DNA of 32,297 nt from an uncultured Candidatus Nitrosopumilus sp. (GTDB lineage Archaea; Thermoproteota; Nitrososphaeria; Nitrososphaerales; Nitrosopumilaceae): assembly GCA_905616385.1 (NCBI GenBank), contig CAJQSS010000034.1:1-32297 (forward strand), read 5' to 3'. Below the pieces are notes generated by a model. The model was not told the origin of the DNA. It ran no database searches and worked only from the letters and a program-made list of their open reading frames with translations. Positions 1 through 7,769 of this stretch are shown here, piece after piece; position 1 is the stretch's first letter; every line of letters begins with the position of its first letter. A program made the position numbers and the translations under genes.

Positions 1-2
1 AT

Positions 3-230
3 TCATTCTCACCATACATTGCAGATATGCAACGTGAAAATCCAATGTTTAAAGAAGTAGTAAAACTTGGTTTGACACCAATGCTATCATCATTGGCAAT
101 TATGGAAAATGCAGACTCTGAATCTGAAGTTCTAGGACTTGGATTATCAGTGATTGCACTAAACTTGGGAATGTATATTGGACTTCCAGCATTTGGAATC
201 ATTAAAGTAATTCAACTTAGAAGAAATTAA
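3..230 (+). CDS. C-terminal end of a CFI-box secreted/membrane protein (5' part outside window)
   Basis: The reading frame is open from the first bases and enters the window in mid-gene. The first Met at 27 is internal, because the codons before it (S-F-S-P-Y-I-A-D) match the same stretch of the 569-aa CFI-box protein at 7770-9479. The visible 75 residues end in a hydrophobic segment (LGLGLSVIALNLGMYIGLPA) and a short basic tail, so the C-terminus is probably membrane anchored. It is therefore the truncated end of a paralogue whose N-terminal signal peptide and CFI motif lie upstream of the window. An 83-bp stretch (78-160) is identical, in inverted orientation, to 7840-7922. The function of this thaumarchaeal family is not known to me. 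Confidence 0.75.
   Translation, partial: SFSPYIADMQRENPMFKEVVKLGLTPMLSSLAIMENADSESEVLGLGLSVIALNLGMYIGLPAFGIIKVIQLRRN
78..160. repeat. Left copy of an 83-bp perfect inverted repeat
   Basis: This stretch is identical base for base to the reverse complement of 7840-7922. It lies within the coding sequence for the CFI-box C-terminus. Similarity continues at lower identity on both sides, to about 3-215. Confidence 0.9.
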
Positions 231-238
231 TTTTTATT

Positions 239-622
239 TTAAAGTGCAACTAGTTTTACTGTATCCATGTTTTTATTTTTATGAAAATCTTTTGTCATTG
301 TTGTAACTTTTTCAGCATCCCCATCTATAACAAATAATTCCATACACTTTTCTTTGTCTATTTTACTATGAAGATGTGTTGTGATTAGATCTTCAAAATT
401 ATGAGTAATCCCTGAAACAATATGATCAAACTCATCATTATGTACAACTAAAAGAATAGCGTGAATATTTCCTGATAAATTTGAATTTTGTTTTTCTTCA
501 GAAACAAAAGTTCTGATTCCAGCTCTAATTGCTTCTGATCTTCCTGAAAATCCCATAGTTGATTGTAATTTGTCTAATTCTGATAGAATTTCATCATTTA
601 ATGAAATTGAAACTATTGGCAT
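239..622 (-). CDS. NikR/CopG-like ribbon-helix-helix metal-responsive regulator
   Basis: The protein is 127 aa. Residues 1-42 form a ribbon-helix-helix DNA-binding domain (strand VSISLNDEIL, then a helix with SGRSEAIRAGIRTFV). Residues 50-127 look like an ACT-fold metal-sensing domain of the NikR type. H74, H83, H85 and C93 resemble the NikR nickel ligands (E. coli H76, H87, H89, C95), but the spacings differ by two residues, so the metal may differ. It is divergent from the ABC importer starting at 713, and the 90-bp gap holds a repeated palindromic element. I infer that it controls the importer and itself according to Zn, Ni or Mn supply. The ATG at 622 has a TATA-like box about 25 bp upstream, which supports this start. 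Confidence 0.8.
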   Translation of the reverse strand: MPIVSISLNDEILSELDKLQSTMGFSGRSEAIRAGIRTFVSEEKQNSNLSGNIHAILLVVHNDEFDHIVSGITHNFEDLITTHLHSKIDKEKCMELFVIDGDAEKVTTMTKDFHKNKNMDTVKLVAL

Positions 623-628
623 GTGGTT

Positions 629-676
629 AATGTTATTAAATATCTTATAAGTTTAGCACTAAATGTTATTAACATT
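629..676. promoter_or_regulatory. Candidate operator: repeated AATGTTATTAA with a 15-bp palindrome
   Basis: In the 90-bp gap between the divergent regulator (start 622) and the importer (start 713), AATGTTATTAA occurs at 629-639 and again at 662-672. The second copy extends to a perfect odd palindrome, AATGTTATTAACATT (662-676). The palindrome lies just upstream of the importer's TATA-like box, and the first copy lies between the regulator's TATA box and its start codon. A dimeric ribbon-helix-helix repressor bound at both would affect both promoters. Confidence 0.55.
644..651 (-). promoter_or_regulatory. TATA-like box of the NikR-like regulator
   Basis: CTTATAAG lies about 25 bp upstream of the ATG at 622, the spacing expected for a leaderless archaeal transcript. 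Confidence 0.45.
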
Positions 677-682
677 TTATAG

Positions 683-694
683 ATTTATTAATAA
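683..694 (+). promoter_or_regulatory. TATA-like box of the metal ABC importer operon
   Basis: TTTATTAATAAT is centred about 25 bp upstream of the GTG at 713, consistent with a leaderless operon mRNA. It lies directly downstream of the palindrome at 662-676. Confidence 0.5.
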
Positions 695-712
695 TATTGA
701 TTAAATTGCTGC

Positions 713-1621
713 GTGAATACCCAAATTAAACTAGCTATAATTGCAATAGTAATTGTAATTCCATTATCCTCTTTTGCAGTTTCTCAAACTAATTCCAGTT
801 CACAGTTTTCATCTAATGATGATATAAAATTACAAGTAATTACTTCAGCGAATTTTCTTTATGAATTTTCACAAAATATAGGAAATGAAATGATTGATGT
901 GACTCTACTAGTTCCAATGGGAGTTGATCCCCATGATTGGGAACCTACTATCAAAGATACAGAAAGAATACACAGATCCGATTTGATAATTACTAATGGT
1001 ATTGGTTATGAACATTGGATTGATTCAATCCATACATCAAGTTATCAAGGAATTATAATTGATACAAGTGATGGAATTTTAATTGATCATGCTGATGATC
1101 GTGCTGATGATCATGGTTCTCTAGATCCACATATTTGGTTAAATCCTGTTTATGCACAATTACAAGTTAAAACTATTGCAAATGCTTTGTCTATTTCTGA
1201 TCCTACAAATAAAAATTATTATCAATCCAATGCTAAACTATACATTAAAGAATTAGATGTACTTGATTCAAAAATTAGAAATGATTTATCTAGTTGTAAA
1301 ACTGATTTTATAACTTTTCATAATGCTTTTTCATATTTTGCCAAAGAATATGGTTTAACTCAACATACAATTATTTCTTCAAATGATTCACATGGTGAGG
1401 TAACACCACAAACATTAGAAAATATAATTTCTACTGCAAAAAAATATGATATTAAAGTAATTTTTGCAGAAGAAAGTAGTTCAACAAAAACATCTCAAGT
1501 TATTGCAGATGAGATTGGTGGAAAAGTTCTTGTTTTATCTCCTTTAGAAATTACTTCAAATGAAAATTATATTTCTAAAATGACTCAAAACCTTAAAAAT
1601 CTAAAGGAGGCATTATGTTGA
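713..1621 (+). CDS. znuA: Zinc/manganese ABC transporter substrate-binding protein (ZnuA/TroA family)
   Basis: This 302-aa exported protein captures a divalent metal outside the membrane and delivers it to the permease encoded two genes downstream. Residues 1-25 form a signal peptide or N-terminal anchor. The cluster A-I ligands are visible: H74 in PHDWEP, H140 in DPHIWLNP, H203 in FHNAF, and an acidic ligand at E253/E254 in FAEESS. A short His/Asp-rich loop (about residues 125-140), typical of zinc-binding members, precedes the second ligand. The start is a GTG at 713 with a well-placed TATA-like box. Its 3' end overlaps the ATPase gene by 7 bp, so the three genes form a znuACB operon. Whether zinc or manganese is the true substrate cannot be settled by reading. 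Confidence 0.9.
   Translation: MNTQIKLAIIAIVIVIPLSSFAVSQTNSSSQFSSNDDIKLQVITSANFLYEFSQNIGNEMIDVTLLVPMGVDPHDWEPTIKDTERIHRSDLIITNGIGYEHWIDSIHTSSYQGIIIDTSDGILIDHADDRADDHGSLDPHIWLNPVYAQLQVKTIANALSISDPTNKNYYQSNAKLYIKELDVLDSKIRNDLSSCKTDFITFHNAFSYFAKEYGLTQHTIISSNDSHGEVTPQTLENIISTAKKYDIKVIFAEESSSTKTSQVIADEIGGKVLVLSPLEITSNENYISKMTQNLKNLKEALC
1603..1610 (+). promoter_or_regulatory. Shine-Dalgarno site for the metal-transport ATPase
   Basis: AAAGGAGG ends four bases before the ATG at 1615 and lies inside the end of the substrate-binding-protein gene. It sets the start of the overlapping downstream gene. Most genes here look leaderless, so a clear site within an operon is informative. Confidence 0.6.
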
Positions 1622-2337
1622 ATGCTGTAGAAATAACAAATCTTACGGTCAAATATCCAGATGTGAAGGCATTAGATGATGTAAGTTTTGTAGTCAAGGA
1701 AGGTGATTTTCTAGGCATAATTGGCCCTAATGGTGCAGGAAAATCTACTCTTTTTGATTCAATGTTGGGATTAAATACAAAATATGATGGAACAATCAAA
1801 TTTTTTGAGGAAGATATTAAAAAATCAAAAAAATATCATAAAGAAATTGGATATGTTCCACAAAAACCTGTATTTGAAAAAAATTTCCCTGCAACAGTTA
1901 GTGATGTTGTCAGAATGGGATTAAGAAATGAATCTGATGAAAATAAAATTGATGAAATTTTACAACAATTATGGATACATGAGCTTCGTAAAAGAAGAAT
2001 AGGTGAATTATCTGGTGGACAACTACAACGTGTATTTATCGCAAAAGCCTTAGTAAATAATCCAAAGATTCTGATATTAGATGAACCTGTAACAGGAATT
2101 GATCAACAAAGTATAGAGTTATTCTATAGTATTCTTAGAGAATTGAATTCCAAACAAAAAATTACAATTATTTGGTCTTCTCATGATTTAGATGCCGTAA
2201 ATCAATTAGCAAATCATGTTGCATGTTTAAATCGAACATTATTTTTCCATGGGGAGTCTGAAAAATTCTTTTCTGATGATGATCTTGTTAAACAGTATTC
2301 TGAAGCATCAATGCAGGAACATATGCATCATCATTAA
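1615..2337 (+). CDS. znuC: Zinc/manganese ABC transporter ATPase (ZnuC-like)
   Basis: This 240-aa cytoplasmic ATPase powers the metal importer. The full motif set is present: Walker A GPNGAGKST (37-45), Q-loop VPQKP (81-85), signature LSGGQLQR (132-139), Walker B ILILDEP (152-158) and the switch histidine H190 in SSHD. The C-terminus ends in a small His-rich tail (EHMHHH), which may bind the transported metal. The gene overlaps the substrate-binding-protein gene by 7 bp, and the permease start follows two bases after its stop, as expected for one translation-coupled operon. Its length and motifs fit the ZnuC/MntB/TroB group of manganese/zinc/iron chelate ATPases. Confidence 0.92.
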   Translation: MLNAVEITNLTVKYPDVKALDDVSFVVKEGDFLGIIGPNGAGKSTLFDSMLGLNTKYDGTIKFFEEDIKKSKKYHKEIGYVPQKPVFEKNFPATVSDVVRMGLRNESDENKIDEILQQLWIHELRKRRIGELSGGQLQRVFIAKALVNNPKILILDEPVTGIDQQSIELFYSILRELNSKQKITIIWSSHDLDAVNQLANHVACLNRTLFFHGESEKFFSDDDLVKQYSEASMQEHMHHH

Positions 2338-2339
2338 TC

Positions 2340-3158
2340 ATGTCTTTTGAAATTCTAACTTACAGTTTTATGCATAGAGCATTAATTTCTGGAATTGCAA
2401 TAGCAATTTTGTGTTCTATTGTTGGATTGTTTTTAGTTTTAAGACGTTATTCTTTATTTGGTGATGCAATTGCACATTCTTCGTTTGGTGGAATTGCATT
2501 AGGTTTGTTAGCTGGAGTCTATCCATTATGGACAGCCTATGGTGTCTCTATAATTAGTGCATTAATTATTACAAAAATTAAAGACAGATACAACATATCT
2601 GGTGATGCCTCAATTGCAGTACTTTTATCATCAGGCATAGCAGCTGGGCTTGTAATTATTAGTTTTTCAGGGGGATTTACGATTGATATCTTTAGTTTTC
2701 TATTTGGTAGTATTCTTCTAGTTAGTGTAGATGATACAATTCTAATTTTAGCTCTAACTGGGGCAATTTTAATTGTAATTTTATTACTGTATAGACAAAT
2801 TCTTTATTCTACATTTAATGAGGAACAAGCTAAAGTTAGTGGAATACCTGTAGAAAAAATTAATTATTTAATTATATTTATGGCAGGAATTACCGTAGTT
2901 ACCTCAATTCAACTTGTTGGTGTATTGTTAATTTCTGCTTTATTTGTAATTCCAAATGTTACAGCTATTATGTATGGTAGAGGTTTCAAACAAACTGCAA
3001 TAATTTCAATGAGCTTTTCTGTATTTTCAGTTGTTGTAGGAATTTTAATTTCATATATATTTGATATCACTCCTGCTGGAACTATAGTTTTGTTATCTAT
3101 TGGATTACTTGGAATAACTATGGGAATAAAATCTGCAGGATTATTATCTAAGAATTAA
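2340..3158 (+). CDS. znuB: Zinc/manganese ABC transporter permease (ABC-3 family)
   Basis: This 272-aa integral membrane protein has about eight hydrophobic segments and is the channel subunit of the ZnuABC-type importer. The ABC-3 family features are visible: LRRYSLFGDAIAHSSFGGIA near residues 33-52, the central stretch EEQAKVSGIPVEKINY, and a C-terminal half rich in transmembrane helices. It follows the ATPase gene by two bases. Its stop lies inside the convergent CopC-CopD gene end (11-bp overlap at 3148-3158), so there is no room for a conventional terminator between the two transcription units. Confidence 0.9.
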   Translation: MSFEILTYSFMHRALISGIAIAILCSIVGLFLVLRRYSLFGDAIAHSSFGGIALGLLAGVYPLWTAYGVSIISALIITKIKDRYNISGDASIAVLLSSGIAAGLVIISFSGGFTIDIFSFLFGSILLVSVDDTILILALTGAILIVILLLYRQILYSTFNEEQAKVSGIPVEKINYLIIFMAGITVVTSIQLVGVLLISALFVIPNVTAIMYGRGFKQTAIISMSFSVFSVVVGILISYIFDITPAGTIVLLSIGLLGITMGIKSAGLLSKN

Positions 3159-5931
3159 TTAAAGAATTTAATCTTCTTTTATCATGTATAGCTTTTACAT
3201 AAAATAACGCTGTTACAATAATTCCTAATGCAATTAGTGGTGATGCAATTTCAGTATATTTTATTTCAGTACTATCAATTGTTTTAACTTGTGAAACATT
3301 AACTGGAATTTCTATGATATTTACTGTTCCAATTCTATTTCCTTCTTGTTCAACAAACCAAATTTTTCCATTCTTATCAGATGTCATAAATTGAATAAAA
3401 GATCCTTCAGTTGAAATTGGAATTTCCTTTAAATCATCATTGTCTGGATCATAAACTCCAATACTATCTACAACATGCTGTGCAAACCAAATATTTCCAT
3501 ATCTATCAAAAGTCATACCAAATGGCAATGCTTCTTCATCTGGTACTGAAATCTTTTCAAATGTCTGTAGAACTGGATTGAATTTTGTAATTGCTGTGCC
3601 TGTATGTTCTGCAATCCAAACATTTTCATTTTTATCAAAAAGTAAGAATTCTGGGCCATCAAGTGGAATTTCCTTTGAATACTGAGTAATTTTACCCTCG
3701 TTTGGATCAATATATCCAATTTTACCTATACCTGTTGCAGTATACCAAATATTTCCATCACTATCTATTGATAATGCAAATGGTAGTGAATCTCTTTCAG
3801 GTAATTCTAGAACCTTAAAGACATCATCATCTGGAATATATTTCAAAATTTTATTTTTATTTACAATTGTAATCCAAATATTATCATCAAAATCTGCTTG
3901 AATGAATATTGGTTTGTTATCTGCTATAACTGGATCAAGTTTTGGAATTGTTTTTGTTGTAATTTCTTTTGTTTCTACATCAATATACCCAATTTGATTC
4001 CTTGGTGAGTCTGTAAACCAAATTTTTCCAGTATTGTCCATAGTTAGAAACATTGTAGATAATCCATTAAATGAGTAAGATGAAAATTCTTGTGTCTTAA
4101 GTGAGAATTCCCATAATCTTGGTGCAGATGGATCACTTATCCAGATAGAATTTTTTCCATCATACAATGGATAAAGTGGTTTTGCATTTTCTGGAAATTC
4201 ATATTCGACTATTTGAGTCTGAATATTTTCTAATCTTGGTTTAACTAATACATTAAGTATTTTTGATTCATTTGCATTTTCAGTTCTTTGAGATTCAATT
4301 TCTAATTGCCAGTCTCCAGAAAATCCAAATGTTAATTCACCTTGAAATTCTACTGGAACATTATTATCTTCTTTAGTTATTTCCATTGGAATTTCAATTG
4401 GAGCTATGTTTTTTGATGGATTTGCAATTTTTACTTTTAGTTGATTTGAATCATAAATTGGATTATTATTCGAATCACTGACTTTAACTAAAATTGTATT
4501 TATTCCACTTGAAAATGGTGAGATTTGAATCTCAAATTTTGCATTATCAGTAAATTCAATTGTTTTAAATCCATAGATAATTTCTTGTGCATCAGCATTT
4601 TGAATCTCACCTGCAGGGAGAGTTCCATTTGTCAATAATGCAACTACTCCTAATAGTATGACTCCTAATGCTGCATCAATTTTGAGTGATCTTTTTAGTT
4701 TTCTATGAACACTAAATTTTTGTGACTGGAAATTTTTTTCTGCATTTTTTTGTACTCTAAATTGGAAAAATCCACCTAAACTAATCATTACTGCAGCAAT
4801 TGCAATTTTTAACATAATTAATTGACCATAAACTGAATCTGTGATTAACCCTACATCACTTTCTAAAAACCACATCAATGTTGGACCTGTAATTATTACA
4901 ATTCCAATTGATATGATAAATGCAATTGAAAATCTTGGAATAAGTGCAAGACTCATTTTTTCTCTGTTTATTTCTTTTAATTTTGATAATGTAGGTAGTA
5001 ATGTAAAAACAAAATAAAATATTCCACCAATCCAAACTGCTGCAACTAAATTATGAATATAATCTAAAATTAGTGCTGGTGTTTCACCACTTGCTGCACC
5101 ATGACCAATTAAACTTGAAGTTCCAATTAATGCCAACATAGCAATTAACATTGGAATTTGAGTTTTCTTTGTTAGATTTTTCTTTCTATCTAATCCAAAC
5201 CAAATTCCAAGTAAAACTATTGTAATTGCCATTCGAATTAACCAAATACTTCCAAAGTTAGTTTGAATTGCTTCTATGGGTGATGTTTCCAATCTAACAG
5301 TTTGTACAGCAATCATCAAAATATTTGAAATAAAAATTAACATTAATCCTATTCCAGTAATAGACATGAATTTTTTATGATGAATAATTTCAATTTGTTC
5401 TAGCTCTTCTTTGATTAATTGTTTATTTTGAGTTCCCCAAATAATTAACGATGCAATGATAACTCCTAAAACAATTGTTTGACCCACAATTCCTGGAAAT
5501 CTTGCTCCAGCTTCAGGGAAAAATATTAGTTCTGCTGAACTTTGATTATCTAATAATTTTGGATCAATAACTACATCTCCAACTGCAAACAAAAATGCAC
5601 CTGGAACTAGATGACCATCAATTTTTGAGAGAACTTTAGTAGTAACTGTGTATACTCCATCTTCTAATGGACTAGTTGTAATAATTAGCGATTTTTCATC
5701 TTGATAATAATCTGTATCCTTGTTATCAATTTGATTTCCATTATTATCTAAAACTTTGAGTGTACTGAAATTCAATTCAACTGGTTCTGAAAAATAAATA
5801 ATTACTTCTGAGACTCCAGTTGGTGCATTTGATGATAAATTAGGAATTGTTTCCTCTGTAAATGGATGTGCTGATACAAATGGAATTGAAGTTAACGATA
5901 ATACTAGTAAAACTATGAGAATTTTCTTCAT
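3148..5931 (-). CDS. CopC-CopD copper protein fused to a C-terminal beta-propeller
   Basis: The protein is 927 aa. Residues 1-21 form a signal peptide ending in VSA, so the mature protein would begin with His22. Residues 22-118 form a CopC domain; His22 and the IDGH motif (H107) match CopC Cu(II) ligands. Residues about 147-435 form a multi-helix CopD-type membrane domain, including HNLVAAVWIGGIFYF near 293. A beta-rich exported segment follows (about 450-570). Residues about 590-870 hold repeated blades with IWFTD, IWYTA, VWIAE and IWFAQ cores, like the virginiamycin B lyase/SMP-30 propeller. A final transmembrane helix lies near 895-912. The role is probably copper uptake or resistance at the cell surface, which suits a copper-dependent ammonia oxidiser. 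CopC-CopD fusions are known; the added propeller is of unknown purpose, possibly protein binding. Confidence 0.82.
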   Translation of the reverse strand: MKKILIVLLVLSLTSIPFVSAHPFTEETIPNLSSNAPTGVSEVIIYFSEPVELNFSTLKVLDNNGNQIDNKDTDYYQDEKSLIITTSPLEDGVYTVTTKVLSKIDGHLVPGAFLFAVGDVVIDPKLLDNQSSAELIFFPEAGARFPGIVGQTIVLGVIIASLIIWGTQNKQLIKEELEQIEIIHHKKFMSITGIGLMLIFISNILMIAVQTVRLETSPIEAIQTNFGSIWLIRMAITIVLLGIWFGLDRKKNLTKKTQIPMLIAMLALIGTSSLIGHGAASGETPALILDYIHNLVAAVWIGGIFYFVFTLLPTLSKLKEINREKMSLALIPRFSIAFIISIGIVIITGPTLMWFLESDVGLITDSVYGQLIMLKIAIAAVMISLGGFFQFRVQKNAEKNFQSQKFSVHRKLKRSLKIDAALGVILLGVVALLTNGTLPAGEIQNADAQEIIYGFKTIEFTDNAKFEIQISPFSSGINTILVKVSDSNNNPIYDSNQLKVKIANPSKNIAPIEIPMEITKEDNNVPVEFQGELTFGFSGDWQLEIESQRTENANESKILNVLVKPRLENIQTQIVEYEFPENAKPLYPLYDGKNSIWISDPSAPRLWEFSLKTQEFSSYSFNGLSTMFLTMDNTGKIWFTDSPRNQIGYIDVETKEITTKTIPKLDPVIADNKPIFIQADFDDNIWITIVNKNKILKYIPDDDVFKVLELPERDSLPFALSIDSDGNIWYTATGIGKIGYIDPNEGKITQYSKEIPLDGPEFLLFDKNENVWIAEHTGTAITKFNPVLQTFEKISVPDEEALPFGMTFDRYGNIWFAQHVVDSIGVYDPDNDDLKEIPISTEGSFIQFMTSDKNGKIWFVEQEGNRIGTVNIIEIPVNVSQVKTIDSTEIKYTEIASPLIALGIIVTALFYVKAIHDKRRLNSLINS

Positions 5932-6010
5932 TTACTAATTTAGTCTTAATTGATAATTTAAACAGTTTTTAATTTATTCGAAATTTGTACCAATCCACGT
6001 AAAGATAATA

Positions 6011-6661
6011 ATGACTATTTCTTATATGATAGTCGTGAAGATAGCAACTTTTGGTTTTATTGCATTATTAATTTCCGTTGGAATGTTAACTCCATCTTAT
6101 GCTCACACAACTGTTGAAGTTGAACAATACAAAATTGAAGTAGGTTGGAGCATTGAACCTCCTGTTGTAGGAATCCGAAATGATATTGTTGTTAAAATTA
6201 CAGAATCTGGTGATTCTGAGGGTACTTACAGAGGAATTACTAGTGCATTTCAAAATCTAGAAGGTACTGTCATGTATGGTGGTGCAAGTAAAACAATTGA
6301 TATTAATGGTGATCCAAAACCTGGATATTATTTTTCATCTATAATTCCAACTAAAACTGGAAGTTATCTTATGGATTTGCAAGGAGAAATTCGTGGTGTT
6401 AAAGTCAGTATCCAAATTCCTATTGAAGATGTAGAAAGTACATCTGTTCTTGATTTTCCTCCTACAAGTAGTGAAGGTTCTGCAGATGTCTCTGCTTTAA
6501 AAAATGCAATTTCCTCTCTTCAACAAGATGTTTCCAAATTAAAATCCGGGGAAACTAGCACTTCTAATGGTGGTGCAGCATATGACTTTGCAATATTTGG
6601 ATTATCAATTGCTGCTGCTGCAATTATCTTAGCGATAATTGCTTTAATAAAAAGAAAATAG
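6011..6661 (+). CDS. Secreted protein with C-terminal membrane anchor, unknown function
   Basis: This 216-aa protein has a signal peptide ending PSYA, so the mature form would begin HTTVEV. A beta-rich domain of about 110 residues follows, including GWSIEPPVVGIRNDIVVKI, which resembles CopC- or YtkA-like exported beta-sandwiches. Then come a Ser/Gly-rich stalk with a short coiled-coil-like stretch (ALKNAISSLQQDVSKLKS) and one C-terminal helix with a basic RK tail, so the domain is held outside the membrane. ATG at 6026 is an alternative start that gives a more typical signal peptide. It is divergent from the CopC-CopD gene and convergent with the plastocyanin-like gene, so a role in surface copper handling is plausible but unproven. 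I do not recognise a named family. Confidence 0.7.
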   Translation: MTISYMIVVKIATFGFIALLISVGMLTPSYAHTTVEVEQYKIEVGWSIEPPVVGIRNDIVVKITESGDSEGTYRGITSAFQNLEGTVMYGGASKTIDINGDPKPGYYFSSIIPTKTGSYLMDLQGEIRGVKVSIQIPIEDVESTSVLDFPPTSSEGSADVSALKNAISSLQQDVSKLKSGETSTSNGGAAYDFAIFGLSIAAAAIILAIIALIKRK

Positions 6662-6675
6662 AAAAAGAGGAATTC

Positions 6676-7713
6676 CTAAAATCTTGGAACGACTCTAGAT
6701 TTTGCAGTTACTGCTACGATGCTGATGATTGCTACAGCTAGTACCATCATGGCAATTGTACCAAACTCTGGAACTACTTGTGCTGTTGTAACTTGACCTA
6801 CTGGTCCAGTCCAATCATCACTATTACCTGGTGCACCAATTCCTAAAGATTCTACTTTAACATTTATTGGATTATCATCAGAACCAACTGCATCTATTTG
6901 ATGAGTTGCAATGTTTTCCATAGAATGTAAACCAGTTTCTTCAAAAACTACTTCACCATTTTGTGTTGCAGTCATATCGTAGTTAACGTGTAATTCACTG
7001 AATTCAAGTTCAATTTGAGTTCCACCCATTACTTCTGAGTAGGAAATCATTACCATTAACTCTACATCTTCTGCTTCTGCTGCTGCTGCGTCTGCTAATG
7101 CTTGTTCAGCTGCTTCGGCATCTGCTAATGCTGCTGCGTCTGCTAATGCTTGTTCAGCTGCTTCTGCTTCTGCTAATGCTGCTGCGTCTGCTAATGCTTG
7201 TTCAGCTGCTTCGGCATCTGCTAATGCTTGTGCTGCTTCTGCATCTGCTGCTTCTGCATCTGCTAATGCTTGTGCTGCTTCTGCATCTGCTAATGCTTGT
7301 GCTGCTGCTTCTTCTGCATGTACATCTTGTACTATAATCACACCATACATGTATGGATGCAATGAACAATAGAATGGAACTTCACCTGTATTTGCTGGTG
7401 TCCATTCTCCAGATTCACCTGCGTTCAAAATACCAGTATCAAATACTTCAGTTGGATTTTGTACAAATCCGTCCATAGTTCCTGATGTAAATGAATGAAA
7501 TCCTACTGGGTTTGAGAATATTACTTTTGAACCAATTTCAACTATTGAAGTAGATTCAACATAACATTCTGGTTCACAAGCTGGATTCATAGCATCTTCT
7601 GATGTAGAGATTGTGACTTCTGGATGATCTGCAAAAGCAGCTGGTGCCATTGAGGCCATACCTGCTGCGATAGCAAATAATACAAAGATTGAGCTTATTG
7701 CTTTAGTCTTCAT
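6676..7713 (-). CDS. Plastocyanin-like blue copper protein with Ala-rich repeat linker and PEFG C-terminal signal
   Basis: The protein is 345 aa, with a signal peptide to about residue 28. Residues 30-130 form a cupredoxin domain with a type 1 copper set: H73 in GFHSF, then C116, H119 and M122 in YCSLHPYM. C46 and C50 could form a disulfide. Residues about 133-216 are a low-complexity repeat (QALADAEAA and longer EQALADAAALA units). A second beta-rich domain (about 217-310) follows, then the archaeal PEFG sorting signal (315-318), a hydrophobic helix and a basic tail. It is probably an electron carrier or copper store fixed to the cell surface by an archaeosortase-type reaction. Many such copper proteins serve ammonia-oxidising archaea in place of cytochromes. 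A TATA-like box (TTTTTATGG, minus strand, 7739-7747) lies upstream. Confidence 0.88.
   Translation of the reverse strand: MKTKAISSIFVLFAIAAGMASMAPAAFADHPEVTISTSEDAMNPACEPECYVESTSIVEIGSKVIFSNPVGFHSFTSGTMDGFVQNPTEVFDTGILNAGESGEWTPANTGEVPFYCSLHPYMYGVIIVQDVHAEEAAAQALADAEAAQALADAEAADAEAAQALADAEAAEQALADAAALAEAEAAEQALADAAALADAEAAEQALADAAAAEAEDVELMVMISYSEVMGGTQIELEFSELHVNYDMTATQNGEVVFEETGLHSMENIATHQIDAVGSDDNPINVKVESLGIGAPGNSDDWTGPVGQVTTAQVVPEFGTIAMMVLAVAIISIVAVTAKSRVVPRF
7066..7317 (-). repeat. In-frame repeats encoding the Ala/Glu/Asp-rich linker
   Basis: About 250 bp of imperfect tandem repeats encode residues 133-216 of the plastocyanin-like protein. The 3' half has units of 48 bp (16 residues) and the 5' half has units of about 27 bp (9 residues). 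Both share the QALADA core, so the array probably grew by slippage or unequal crossing over and may vary in length between strains. Confidence 0.8.
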
Positions 7714-7769
7714 TAATCCGATAGAAGTTTGTGATCCATAAAAATGTCACTAGAATTTAGAAAACTATT

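Noticed and set aside
7098-7337. Leucine-rich plus-strand ORF of 79 aa
   Set aside because: It is the opposite-strand shadow of the Ala-rich repeat in the plastocyanin-like gene; its composition (almost only Leu, His, Met) is a product of the repeat.
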